The position numbers and the translations under genes are program-made. Source: Solea solea (lineage: Eukaryota > Chordata > Actinopteri > Pleuronectiformes > Soleidae). Taken from it: 64,000 bases of DNA. A model generated the notes under the pieces. The model searched no databases. It was given only the letters and a program-made list of their open reading frames with translations, and had not been told where the DNA came from. Shown here piece by piece: positions 40,185-49,118 of the stretch. The stretch lies in contig NC_081135.1 of NCBI RefSeq assembly GCF_958295425.1, positions 25,392,113 through 25,456,112 on the forward strand, written 5' to 3'. Numbering within the stretch: the stretch's first letter is position 1; every line of letters starts with the position of its first letter.

Positions 40185-40953
40185 CTACTGTCCTAATCCA
40201 TTCTGGTACTTTTGGGGGGGGGATTTTGTCATACAAATCTTTGTATGACAAAGAAAAAAAAACATATTTGTGGTTAATCTGTCAACATATTTGTGGTTAA
40301 TCTGCCAACAAAATAGCTAAGATCTGCATCAACTGGCTAATACAAAAATAACAATTTAATAATTCACAACATGATTGCCGCAGAAAAGAAAAGCAAAAAA
40401 TTCAAAAAATGTCTCTTCATAATGAAAGAAAAAGTAACCAATTTGAACACAGACACTGTATTTTCTTTCATTTTTTTGGACAGCCGCAACAAAGCATTAT
40501 GTCTAACCTTACTCAACACTCGTTAATTCCCAACCCTAAACTTAAACAGTTCCTCGTAAATGAGGTTCTGCCTCATTAGGACCAGGTTTTGGTCTCCATG
40601 AGGAAAGTACAGGTCCTGGCAAGGTTATTGTTTATGCCAGACATGGCTCGTAAGAGGTAACAAATAAAATAGCTACTGTTTGTGTGTGTTGCGGTGCATT
40701 TCCCTGGAGTGGGATCAGTAAAGTATAATCTAATTTAGTCTAAATGGAAATAGAATATGAATACTGAAATCATTTGTAATACTAAAAGTGCTGAAAGGAG
40801 TTGAGAAGTTACTAAATGAAGCTTAAATGTAGCAATTTTCTCACTCAGTTATTTATCACCTACAAACTAGTGAAGACATATTCATCATGACCTCTTAAAG
40901 ACAAATGAGAGCTGTTCAATCGTCAAGGCCAACTTTTAAATAATTCATAAAGG
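40185..40953. other. Intergenic segment between cflar and the DIP2 gene
   Basis: AT-rich DNA. It holds a perfect 13-bp palindrome with a 2-nt centre at 40,225-40,252 (TTTGTCATACAAA and its complement) and a 23-bp unit repeated twice in tandem at 40,261-40,306 with one difference. A stretch near 40,525-40,640 (CTCATTAGGACC, GTCTCCATGAGGA) resembles the dispersed repeat at 57.4 kb. No gene is visible. Confidence 0.6.
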
Positions 40954-41172
40954 CCTTAATTTAGTCAACATCATCATCATCTACCACTTTATCCTCCACC
41001 AGAGGGTCGCAGGGGGTGCTGTGGGAGGAAGCCGGAGAACCCGGAGAAAACCCACGCACACACAGGGAGAACATGCAAACTCCATGCAGAAAGGCCCTTG
41101 TTCCAACCGGTCTTCTCACTGCGAGGCAAGAGTGCTAACCACTACTCTACCGTCTGGCCCCCTTAATTTAGT
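40954..41172 (+). repeat. Fish interspersed repeat, copy 1 with internal deletion
   Basis: Contains the fish repeat modules ATCATCTACCACTTTATCCTC, GGAGAACATGCAAACTCCAT and GAGTGCTAACCACTAC. It is bounded by CCTTAATTTAGT at 40,954-40,965 and 41,161-41,172. Relative to copy 2 it lacks 174 bp; the deletion joins at the shared pentamer CTGTG (41,019-41,023). I recognise this as a widespread teleost repeat but not its formal name. Confidence 0.85.
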
Positions 41173-41553
41173 CAGTCAGTCATCATCTACCACTTTATCC
41201 TCTGCCAGAGGGTCGCGGGGGGGCTGTGCCAATCTCAGCTACATCGGGCGATAGGCGGGGTACACCCTGGACAGTTCGCCAGTCCATCGCAGGGCCACAC
41301 ACACAGATAGAGACAAACAACCATTCACTCTCACACTTACTCCTATGGTCAATTTAGAGTGTCCAATTTACCTATCCCCACATTGCATGTTTTTGGACTG
41401 TGGGAGGAAGCCGGAGAACCCGGAGAAAACCCACGCACACACGGGGAGAACATGCAAACTCCATGCAGGAAGGCCCTTGCTCGAACCCGGGTCTTCTCGC
41501 TGCAAGGCAAGAGTGCTAACCACTACACCACTGTGTGGCCCCCTTAATTTAGT
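41173..41553 (+). repeat. Fish interspersed repeat, copy 2, fuller length
   Basis: Direct-orientation relative of the preceding copy, with the complete middle section (GTACACCCTGGACAGTTCGC, CCATCGCAGGGCCACACACA, CATGTTTTTGGACTGTGGGA). It ends at a third CCTTAATTTAGT (41,542-41,553). The copies differ at roughly ten positions in their shared 3' part, so they are not a very recent duplication. ORFs across it are fortuitous. Confidence 0.85.
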
Positions 41554-42059
41554 ATTGAATGCAATTTATTATTACAAAGGTTGCATTATAATAAAATAAG
41601 AATAAAACTTAACTTTTTTGCTGTAACATATTCCACAGTGAACACCTCGTTGTGTTGTCATTGCTGCCAATGAACAGTATATTCCTCAAGTGCACTGTCT
41701 AAAACACAAACACTGCACACGTCAGTTTACGATGATATGAACAAGGAATGCAACAAGGTGGAAAAACACCTCGTTGCGTTTGTGTCAGAGTCATAACTTG
41801 AGGCTGTTGGGGGTTTAGTGGCAACCAATTACTACATTGTCAACATGGTCATCACATTTCAATAACTTTACATTAACTTAACTGTCATGTAGCAAATATA
41901 AATATTAGTGAGGCAAATAAATATTTATTAGATCATAGAAAAAGCCAAGTAAAAAAACAACAACTATACAATGTGTTACAATGGAAAAAAGTATATATTT
42001 TTTTGGAGGTAATAAATGCAGGACCTGTCTGTATGCCTGCCAAATATATGTTCATAAAA
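41554..42059. other. Intergenic AT-rich segment
   Basis: No gene or recognisable element seen. Two short related phrases (AACACCTCGTTG at about 41,641 and 41,766) are repeated about 125 bp apart. Confidence 0.4.
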
Positions 42060-42395
42060 AAGGGACAGGGGCTGGAGCTGGAGGTGGAAGAGCTGAAGAT
42101 GCTGAGATTTTCATTGGGAGTGACCAGCATGTAAGAGAGGCAAGACTGAGAGGGTTTAGTTACGTGCAAAGGAAGAACAGGGATTATTATACGGGACAAA
42201 GGATGTTGAAGATGGAGCTGCCGGGCAGGAGGAAAAGAGGAAGACCACAGAGAAGGTTCACAGATGTTGTGAAGGAGGACATGAGGACAGTTGGTGTAAC
42301 AGAAGAGGAGACACACAAGGGACAGGGCAAGATGGAGGCAGGTGATCCGCTGTGGCAACCCCTAATGGGAGAAGCTGAAAGAAGAAGAAATGTTC
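42060..42395 (+). pseudogene. Non-LTR retrotransposon 3' end (reverse-transcriptase C terminus)
   Basis: An open frame reads VREARLRGFSYVQRKN, then MLKMELPGRRKRGRPQRR, DVVKEDMRTVGV and GDPLWQP. This is the order seen at the C-terminal end of many fish and invertebrate LINE polymerases (pattern LRxxGHVxRxD ... GxRxRGRPxxRxxDxVKEDM). It is followed by a short GAAGAAGAA tail near 42,380-42,390. The upstream polymerase core and endonuclease are absent, as expected of a 5'-truncated insertion. The frame is nearly intact, suggesting moderate age. It is not a host gene. Confidence 0.75.
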
Positions 42396-43518
42396 ATAAC
42401 ATGAGAATTAATTCCAATTAGTACTAATAGTACCTGTATGTACAGTATACGCCACATTTTACAGGGGACAAAAAAAGACAAGCCTAAAAAACAAAATAAA
42501 TAAAGTACAAATGCAAAATAACCAGACAGACGTCATAGGTGGAGTTTGGGGGTGGCATGGGGCTAAAATATAGAACTACTGTACATTAAGTTCAAAAATA
42601 GGTCAAATAGAAAAATGTTTGTTATTATATTATGCCCTGCTTAAATATTTTAAGCAGGACGGTGAGATAAAGTGAGTGCAAGAAATTGTATTTTAGAATA
42701 TTGTGTTTTGCTTCTTAATAAATACATGTGACGTCACTTTGTCCTCTCTACTTTCCGAATACAATATCCAAAATATAATCCACATTGTTGGTTTAATATG
42801 TTAAATTAAACACAGCTATTTAACTCGAACCCAGCTTATGTGTTAATTAAAGTCGTCAGAAACTGATTACACCTATGTGATTTGCTGTTTGACTTTATCT
42901 CAAGCTTGGCACGATTGTCTATTGCTGCATGTCAGTATCACGTCACAATAGTTGCACTGTGCACTGTCAGTTAAAAAGAATGTTTGCCCCCCCCAGCACA
43001 AAGGTCAAACTCCGCCTATGCATTACATAGTGTTTACTTCATCACAACTTCTTTTCACATTTCTTCACAGGTTAAAATACTACACTTTGTGGTGGTAGCT
43101 GCACTATGCTCTAATATTCATATTCAAAAAAAGTTAGAAATAATTTTTATCATTACTTGTCTTGGGTCTGATTAAATCAAACTTGGGTAATATTTCATGT
43201 GTCCAACATTTATTAACACGTGTATCCATTGTAAGCTGTTTGTGTTGTCTGTAATTTATCATTACTGTTTTATTTTGAATATTACCCACTACAAATTACT
43301 GTACAAAATATTCTGAATTCATATTTTCAAATATGAAATACTAATTCCATATAAATATGCAAAAGAAATGTTCCTCCATAATTTGTATAAAAAAAAAGAA
43401 TAATAAAAAAAAAAAAAATACAAATAAATAAAGTCTACTAGGTGTCTCTGTATACAAAGTGAAAAGCTTCTGGTGGCATGCACAATCTGACTGATATGGA
43501 TGTGACTTCACAACATCT
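42396..43518. other. cflar 3' UTR and downstream flank
   Basis: No other gene visible. On the minus strand, possible polyadenylation signals (AATAAA, seen as TTTATT on the plus strand) lie at 43,269-43,274 and 43,209-43,214, about 245-310 bp past the cflar stop. A-rich low-complexity sequence occupies about 43,389-43,431. The rest is AT-rich unique-looking DNA. Confidence 0.5.
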
Positions 43519-43648
43519 TCATTGTAAGTAAAGGTCTTTCCTGAGAGTAAGTTTCAGGTCTAAGTGGTAGTTTGTTTCAGGATTCCTTCTGTTGTGCTCA
43601 TAGATAGCCCCATTCACTTCAGTATGAATATCAACAAGCTTTGTTTTC
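43519..43648 (-). CDS. cflar: cflar coding exon 9 (C-terminal caspase-like part)
   Basis: Acceptor GACAG|GAAAAC at 43,648; stop TGA at 43,521-43,519. Encodes residues 419-461, including LVDIHTEVNG, corresponding to the small-subunit-like end of the caspase fold, and ending in LRKDLYLQ. Confidence 0.93.
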
Positions 43649-44461
43649 CTGTCGGACCACAAACAAAACATCAGTTAGTAAAGTGATGATAAACAAAATT
43701 AAAGAAGTGCTGTTGAGTGTTTTGCTTGTACCTCCTTTGTCCTTTGAGTAAGGCGTCTGTCAGAGCCTTCAGGTAGACGGAGTGATGATGTCCTCGCTCC
43801 AGCTGACGTTCGTCCGTCCAGCAGTGACTCCAGAACACGTCTGCGTCTGTTGGGATGCATTCATACTCTGACTGCCCATAACACCCATCTGTCTCCATAT
43901 CCTCATCTCGATGGGGTTGACTGGCAGAGGGCTGGTACTGGGGGACACCGTAGGTCTGGATGAAGAACAGTTTGGGCTTGCCAGCCATCATTGGACACGC
44001 ATCAGCAGCGAAAAGACGTCTGATGCTGTCCAGATGTAGACCCATGGTGTACGAGTCTACACCCAGGAGGTGGCTTGTTGTGCCGCGGCTAATGATGCAA
44101 CAGATGAAGCCATCACTTTTGAGGTTCTCTCTTTGTTTGGAGATTCTTCTGAGAGTTGCTAGAGTGTCATCCACACTCAGCCACTGGTAGAGGGTCACGT
44201 GGAAATGAAGAGCTGTGAATGTCTGTTCCAACATGCCTGAGAGAACGAAAGGCAAGACGATTATAATCAAGTGTTACAGCAAAAACAACAGCAGATTATA
44301 GTTCTCTGTTCAGGGTTCAGATTCACAGTTTAAATGCACATTTATGCTTTTCAATTAATCAAAGAAAATATGTTTCAATGGTGCATGTACTTTTTGACTT
44401 GTACCATACCTGATTATTTTCATTTTCTGCTCATTTGTACTTGCGCGCGTGCGTGCGTGCG

Positions 44462-44530
<69 letters not shown>

Positions 44531-47156
44531 CTTAACTTACAAAAAAGTTAGTGTCTCAGATATTTTGAAATTTCATCAAAAGGACATTTCCCTACTAAAC
44601 TTCTCAACTTTTTATTTCAATAACAATAAGAAATCAAAAGATCTGTTATTCAAATTATTATTTTTTTCATTATTACCTTTTTTCCATGAATAATCTCGCA
44701 ACCAATGAGATTTATTTTGTAACCTTTGGAGTTGGTAGCTACCTATACTGTAATTCATTGCATGTATCTTACATTATTGCTGATACCTCTTTATTTAAAT
44801 GTGTTTTGAATATATGATGTTTTGTGGGGTTTTTTTAAAATCATAACTGTATTGGTACTTTTACAAAAGGAAAAAAACATCTGAATGCAACAAAGTGTTC
44901 TGTGTCTCACCTCCATCATTACCAACACAGTCAATGATCACACAAACTCCTCTGGGATTACTGTTAAAACTGTACCAATCCACTGCACTCTGAAAAGCAG
45001 AGGAGCAAGCAAATAAGTTCAATCAATAATCATATATTCGGAAATAAAATATGCTGAAAAATATGAGAATCAAAAACCTCACCTGACAGCTCTGCCCTCT
45101 GTGTACACGGATTGGTCTGTTTCCTGTGCCTAATAACAAATAGCAACGTGAATACCACTCATGCTATGAGTGACCTGGGGGCTTTCCAAATGTTTTTACT
45201 GGGTTATTCTCTTCAGTCTATACCACAGTATTTTGATACCACACAAACAGCTTTATGGTTGCTTAAAAATGTTTTGCCAACATCTTACCAATATGACGCA
45301 GCTGCTCCCGTCGTGTCTCCTGCACAGGACAATAACTATTAGGAGTCGGAGGTGGACACTAAAGAGAAGACATTTTTCAGAAAGATTTGTTTCATGAGAT
45401 TGGAAAGAAAATTATAATTTGCTTAGCTTTTGGTACTTTTGTCATTCATACTTACAAAAGCTCTACACCTTTCCTGTCGAGGAGGATGCTGTGCAGGTGT
45501 TGCAACTGCTGAACACAGACAGACATTCACGTATATGTGAGTTAAAAAGCATCATTTATAGTACTCTGTATTGTAGTTTCATTTCTACTCATATTTTGGT
45601 GTCTGGCCTTCGTGCTGCTGGAGTATGGGGGCTTTAAAGCTTAGGAAAAAAATGGAATTCCAACGAACACCATTGAGTGTTTCGCGGGATTAAACCAATT
45701 TGCTTCCTAGAGAAGTCGTGGAACCTTGAAGAGAACAGTTGGCTGTTTGTATGAGTAGACTGTGGTCAGTATCGGTCTGATACTGGTCAAAAATCACTGG
45801 ATCGGATTAGATGTAAAAATGTCAAATCCGATACAATCCAAACATCCTTTGTATCATGCTATATTCACTATGCACAGACTGTACAAATGTAAAATAAAAA
45901 TCAGCAAAAGCATTTTAGCTTTAGAGTCATGTTTGGGCTGTTTGTTTCTTCTTTTTGGGAGAACAATATTTGTTACACAGTTGGAGAATTATGTCTTTGA
46001 AATGACTCAATGTGTTTTTAACAGCTTCATAGTTCATAAATGGTCAGAAATGACTATAATGGACTAATATTGGTATTAGTATATACCATTATAGGAGTCT
46101 TGGACATGGTGTTGGTATTGATGGTAAGAAACAGATGAATTAGAGAACACACATCTGGAAAATGAGAAACATGCTGTCCAGGTGGCCTTAAGTTTTTGGT
46201 TTTTCTTTTGTGTCTGTGTCTCCCTTTAGAGGTTTTCTGTAGAATGTGCAATAAACAGCAGTAATGCGTTTTCGGAACTTGTGGTATCGTCATACGTCAT
46301 TAACCACAGTTCCTGTTAGCATTTCCCTATGTAAACGACACAATGTGTGCTTCCCATGATGCATACTGTTCTCTGTGTGTATAACATACAGTCCAAAAAT
46401 AAACACGAGACATGAGTAAAAATGGTCTCACCTGACCCTCCCTTATAAGTCGCCACTTTTTTAGCAAGGTCGGCCCTGCCAATGTTTGATAAACATTCCT
46501 CCACAAAGTCAACTCTTTCGGGTGAAACTAAATCCAGCTTCTCAAGTTCAATGACCAAGTCGAGGAAATTCTGTCAGAGAAAGTGAGATGGGGAAGTTAA
46601 CATCATTCAGCTTTGAACATTGTGCAACTCCCACACATGCAGGAATTCAAAACTACACGTCATTCATGTCACACCTTTGCATTTTCCATCTTCTCACGAG
46701 GTATCATGTTACTGATCAGAAATGTCATACTGCTCAGATCGTCACTGGCCATTTCCTCACTTATATGAGCCATCAGTACTCTGCAGTTTGGGGAACATGG
46801 TAACGTAAATGACCACATTGTGTGAAGCATACATTGAATAGTTTTCATCAGTAATCTCACCTGAATCTTGGCAGGACCTGTCTGTACTGAAGACTCCTCT
46901 CCACCTCCGCTCTGCTGGTTCTACACACCTTCCTCAGGATGTCTAAACGCCTCAGTTGTAGCAAGAGCTCTGCCAGAAACATGGACCCGCTCTCATGGCA
47001 CATCACTTTGGATTTCAGCATTTCCTTCGCACAAGCCATGCTGATATCCGTGTCTGGGCTTTCACACAGGTAGAAGAGACTCCTGCGTTCACTGCTGCTC
47101 AGAGCCTCTGCTATCTGGTTAATCGCCTGAAGTACGCTTAGTTCTGGCTCTGCCAT
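43519..47156 (-). CDS. cflar: CASP8 and FADD-like apoptosis regulator (c-FLIP), complete gene
   Basis: Nine coding exons join without a phase error into 461 codons (human long form: 480): 47,156-46,861; 46,780-46,675; 46,570-46,432; 45,508-45,456; 45,319-45,289; 45,129-45,083; 44,989-44,911; 44,236-43,732; 43,648-43,519. All introns are GT-AG. The protein has death-effector domain 1 (residues about 1-75, RRLDIL motif), death-effector domain 2 (about 99-176, RVLMAHI start and GRADLA motif), a variable linker (about 178-234), and a caspase-like domain (about 235-461). The active-site His position is Arg301 (ISRG) and the Cys position is Tyr346 (FFIQTYG), as in c-FLIP and unlike caspase-8/10. 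Family role: cytosolic partner of FADD and caspase-8 at death-receptor complexes, tuning caspase-8 activation. METD367-G matches the caspase-8-type processing site position. A leader exon and promoter lie upstream. Exons 4-6 are the least conserved and least certain. Confidence 0.95.
43732..44236 (-). CDS. cflar: cflar coding exon 8 (main caspase-like exon)
   Basis: Acceptor TCTCTCAG|GCATG, donor AGGAG|GTACAAG. Encodes residues 251-419: the ISRG loop replacing the caspase SHG histidine, the GVD...GLHLDSIRRLF segment, the GKPKLFFIQTYG pseudo-active site, the METD|G site, and the ADVFWSHC segment of the small-subunit side. Confidence 0.96.
44442..44526. repeat. Compound microsatellite (GC/GT then TA)
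   Basis: A GCGCGTGCGTGCGTGCGCG block and a short GTGTGTGT run pass into about 28 TA units. It lies inside cflar intron 7 (44,237-44,910). Alternating purine-pyrimidine sequence of this kind can adopt Z-DNA or cruciform structure. Confidence 0.95.
44911..44989 (-). CDS. cflar: cflar coding exon 7 (start of caspase-like domain)
   Basis: Acceptor TTTTCAG|AGTGCAG, donor GGAG|GTGAGAC. Encodes residues 225-251 with PRGVCVIIDCVGND, the first strand of the caspase-like fold and a close match to the P-x-G-x-C-x-IIDC-x-GN motif of c-FLIP. Confidence 0.93.
45083..45129 (-). CDS. cflar: cflar coding exon 6 (linker)
   Basis: Acceptor TTATTAG|GCACAGG, donor CTGTCAG|GTGAGG. A 47-nt exon giving residues 209-224. 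It is accepted because it preserves the frame between exons 5 and 7; the linker is poorly conserved, so it could be alternative or skipped. Confidence 0.7.
45289..45319 (-). CDS. cflar: cflar coding exon 5 (linker microexon)
   Basis: 31 nt between CCTGTGCAG|GAGACACG and CATATTG|GTAAGATG. Encodes ETRREQLRHI, recalling the basic RxKEQL linker stretch of other c-FLIP proteins. Frame is kept with exons 4 and 6. Confidence 0.7.
45456..45508 (-). CDS. cflar: cflar coding exon 4 (linker)
   Basis: 53 nt between GTTCAG|CAGTTGC and GCTTTT|GTAAGTATG. Encodes residues 181-198, a proline- and glutamine-containing linker. A nearby alternative acceptor three bases downstream would remove one residue. Confidence 0.7.
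45765..46090. mobile_element. MITE-like element in cflar intron 3
   Basis: Left part CAGTATCGGTCTGATACTGG...AAAATCACTGGATCGGAT parallels 61,315-61,360 (GGTATTGATGTCG...CCAATACTGGCCAAAATAACTGGATCAGAT). The central GGGCTGTTTGTTTCTTCTTT parallels 14,570-14,590. It is therefore one of at least three copies of the same non-autonomous element. Borders are approximate; no target duplication identified. Confidence 0.55.
46432..46570 (-). CDS. cflar: cflar coding exon 3 (second half of death-effector domain 2)
   Basis: Acceptor CTGACAG|AATTTCC, donor GGGTCAG|GTGAGACC. Encodes residues 135-180: NFLDLVIELEKLDLVSPERV and the NIGRADLAKKV segment carrying the RxDL motif of the domain. Confidence 0.95.
46675..46780 (-). 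CDS. cflar: cflar coding exon 2 (first half of death-effector domain 2)
   Basis: Acceptor AACTGCAG|AGTACTG, donor GCAAAG|GTGTGAC. Encodes residues 99-134: RVLMAHISEEM, SMTFLISNMIPREKMENAK. The RVLMA start is a near-identical match to the family. Confidence 0.95.
46861..47156 (-). CDS. cflar: cflar coding exon 1 (death-effector domain 1)
   Basis: ATG at 47,156-47,154 in strong context (GGCATGG). The inferred spliced leader has no upstream ATG, which supports this start. Donor GATTCAG|GTGAGATT. Encodes residues 1-98 with SERRSLFYLCES and LLQLRRLDILRKV, the hydrophobic core and RxDL motif of the first death-effector domain. Confidence 0.95.
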
Positions 47157-47521
47157 GCCGGACTTTGGTGGAGGGCGGGTAACAGTGAAAATGGCCAGGG
47201 CTTATACTGCGAAGAAGACGTTCAAGATTTCAGACGAATACAGCGATTAGTCAATCATAAACTAACTCATGAAAATATAAAATAGAATATAGGACTTAAA
47301 TGATTGAGAAAGCATCTTACCTGACAGGCGTGAGTGTAAAGAGTGTAAAGAGTGCCAAGGCTGAGGCTGGTGACGCAAGTAGAAAAATGTCCTTCCTCTG
47401 GGGAAGTACCTTTCGCGTAGACCAAAAACCAAACAAAATACCAAACAAAAAACCAGACCAGGTTAACTGGTACCGAAACTAAAACGTAAAAGAACTCGTC
47501 ACTAAAAGACAAGTGGTAATA
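47157..47521 (-). other. cflar: cflar 5' UTR with one intron
   Basis: Non-coding exon part 47,157-47,206 follows an acceptor (CTTCTTCGCAG|TATAAG). A leader exon ends at 47,321 with donor CTGTCAG|GTAAGATG, giving a 114-bp intron. The upper end (about 47,520) is inferred from the TATA-like box. Neither leader part contains an ATG on the minus strand. Transcript data are absent. Confidence 0.6.
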
Positions 47522-47546
47522 TCCCGAGGATTTTGGGGTATCTTTT

Positions 47547-47588
47547 CTTTTATGACCCTCCAGTAAAAGTGAAAGTGAAAGCAAAGAA
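47547..47588 (-). promoter_or_regulatory. cflar: cflar promoter: IRF/ISRE-like element and TATA-like box
   Basis: GAAAGTGAAAGC at 47,571-47,582 matches GAAANNGAAA, the core of an interferon-stimulated response element. It sits in a longer AAAAGTGAAAGTGAAAGC array of 6-bp-phased GAAA motifs. On the minus strand CATAAAAG (47,554-47,547) lies about 17 bp downstream and is placed to act as a TATA-like box for a start near 47,520. Inference from motifs only. Confidence 0.5.
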
Positions 47589-48450
47589 GGATGCGTTTAA
47601 ATGACATTAGACTTTGGGACAACACTGACATAGGAAGAGGCTTAGAGCCACCTGTAAAAAAAAAAAAGAAGGGAAAAAGTCAGTTCTAAGTACCCCCCGA
47701 ATTCTGAGATTAAAAAAGTAGCATTCTCATTCTAACGTTTTTTCACAGAATTCTGACTTAATCTCTGAATTCCTTAGAATTCATTTTTTTCCATATTATT
47801 ATTATTCATAATTCATTCATACATATTATTTATGATTATTCATGAAAGTAATTTTAATTTATAAAATGGTTCAAATCGCTACGAAATTACAGTAGTTACA
47901 AATTTATTTGAGAGAAAAAAAAAGAATTCCTAAACACTCTTTCTGAATAAAAGAGGCTACTCTTTAAGAGGAGACTTTCTGGATAGTGACTCAATGCAGC
48001 ACAGTTATACTATAATTTTTTAATAGTTATATAAGCCAAAAAATGAACCAGCAACTATGGTGATAATATATAAAGTAAAAATAACCCAGGTTTGATTATT
48101 TGCTGATTTTCTTTGTCATGATTTATTTGTTTATAATATTTAATAAAGTTTCTGTTAATGTCATTATTATTATTGTCATTATTGAGTAATAATAATACCT
48201 TTATGTTGCTACGAAAACATTTCATGACATTTGGTTAGTTGCTTTGTTTTGGGTCCTACCAGGTTCCATCTTTGGGGGCGTTACGGAGCCATTTTTCACC
48301 ACTTTTACGTATGACCCTTATTCTAAAAAATGCTTCGCAAGTTCTGATTTGCGCGCCATTTTTCCTTCATTTTCATTAACGTTTAGTAGCTATCTCAAAA
48401 ATATGAAAAAAATGTAATAGGTATAAATAAAATAGAAACAATGTCTCTAT

Positions 48451-48530
48451 ATGTGGCCCTGTGATGGACTGGTCCTAAGGACTGGCCCTATGTCAGCTGA
48501 GATTGCACAGCACCAGAACCTGTCAGCAGC
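48451..48530 (-). repeat. Short fragment of the 41-kb fish repeat, reverse orientation
   Basis: TGTGGCCCTGTGATGGACTGG and CTATGTCAGCTGAGATTG match the reverse complement of the middle of copy 2 at 41 kb (GCGATGGACTGGCGAAC, GTAGCTGAGATTGGC), with the intervening part missing or altered. Confidence 0.65.
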
Positions 48531-48575
48531 AACCGGTGTGGCCTTTTTTGATTGGCAAAAAAAAAAACACTACAG

Positions 48576-49068
48576 CCAGCCTATTCAAATGGTGGCCCGC
48601 GGGCCACATGTGGCCCAAAAGCAACCTCTTAGTGGCCCAACCAGTAGTCCCACAATGAGAAAAACTAGACAAACACTTTTCACTGTCCCTCAAATGTTCA
48701 TACATAAATTCCAACAGTAGCACTGACGATACATGGGTCATATGTGACAGATATGTATCTTAATTCAAAGAAACTAATGCTGTTGCTAATATTGTGCACC
48801 TTTTTGATTTAATGCACTTTGAGTTGCACCTAAATATGACAAACTGATTTATTTTATTTAAAATTTTGTGCTACAGTGCACATGTTTTGTTTACGAGCAA
48901 AAACATTATTGCTACTACCTCAGATTCTGCTCAAGTAATTTCTTTTTTTTTTAGTTCTTTCATAATTTGTATGCAATTTTTTTAGGCCTTTTATGCATTT
49001 GCGCGGGTTTGAAATTTTAAATTCGTATGAAAATGTGGCACAGCTGAATTTGTAATTGAATAGCCCTG
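48576..49068. mobile_element. hAT-like MITE between the cflar and plus-strand promoters
   Basis: The left end reads CCAGCCTATTCAAATGG and the reverse complement of the right end CAGGGCTATTCAATTAC, sharing CTATTCAA. Flanking octamers CACTACAG (48,568-48,575) and CACTACAC (49,069-49,076) match at 7 of 8 positions. The left part carries the palindromic GGTGGCCCGCGGGCCAC motif seen in a common fish DNA-transposon family. 493 bp, non-coding. Confidence 0.7.
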
Positions 49069-49118
49069 CACTACACCTACTGTTGACTGGTTAACGCAGA
49101 AAGATTGTCAGTTTTCCT

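Noticed and set aside
41021..41599. ORFs with PENPEKTHAHTGRTCKLHA-type products
   Set aside because: The sequence is a very common fish interspersed repeat; the apparent peptide similarity between ORFs comes from the two repeat copies.
41981..42421. 146-codon ORF as a host gene
   Set aside because: Its conserved part is the C terminus of a LINE polymerase, so it is annotated as a retrotransposon fragment.
45765..46090. 101-codon plus-strand ORF inside cflar intron 3
   Set aside because: It lies in a MITE-like element shared with 14.5 and 61.3 kb.
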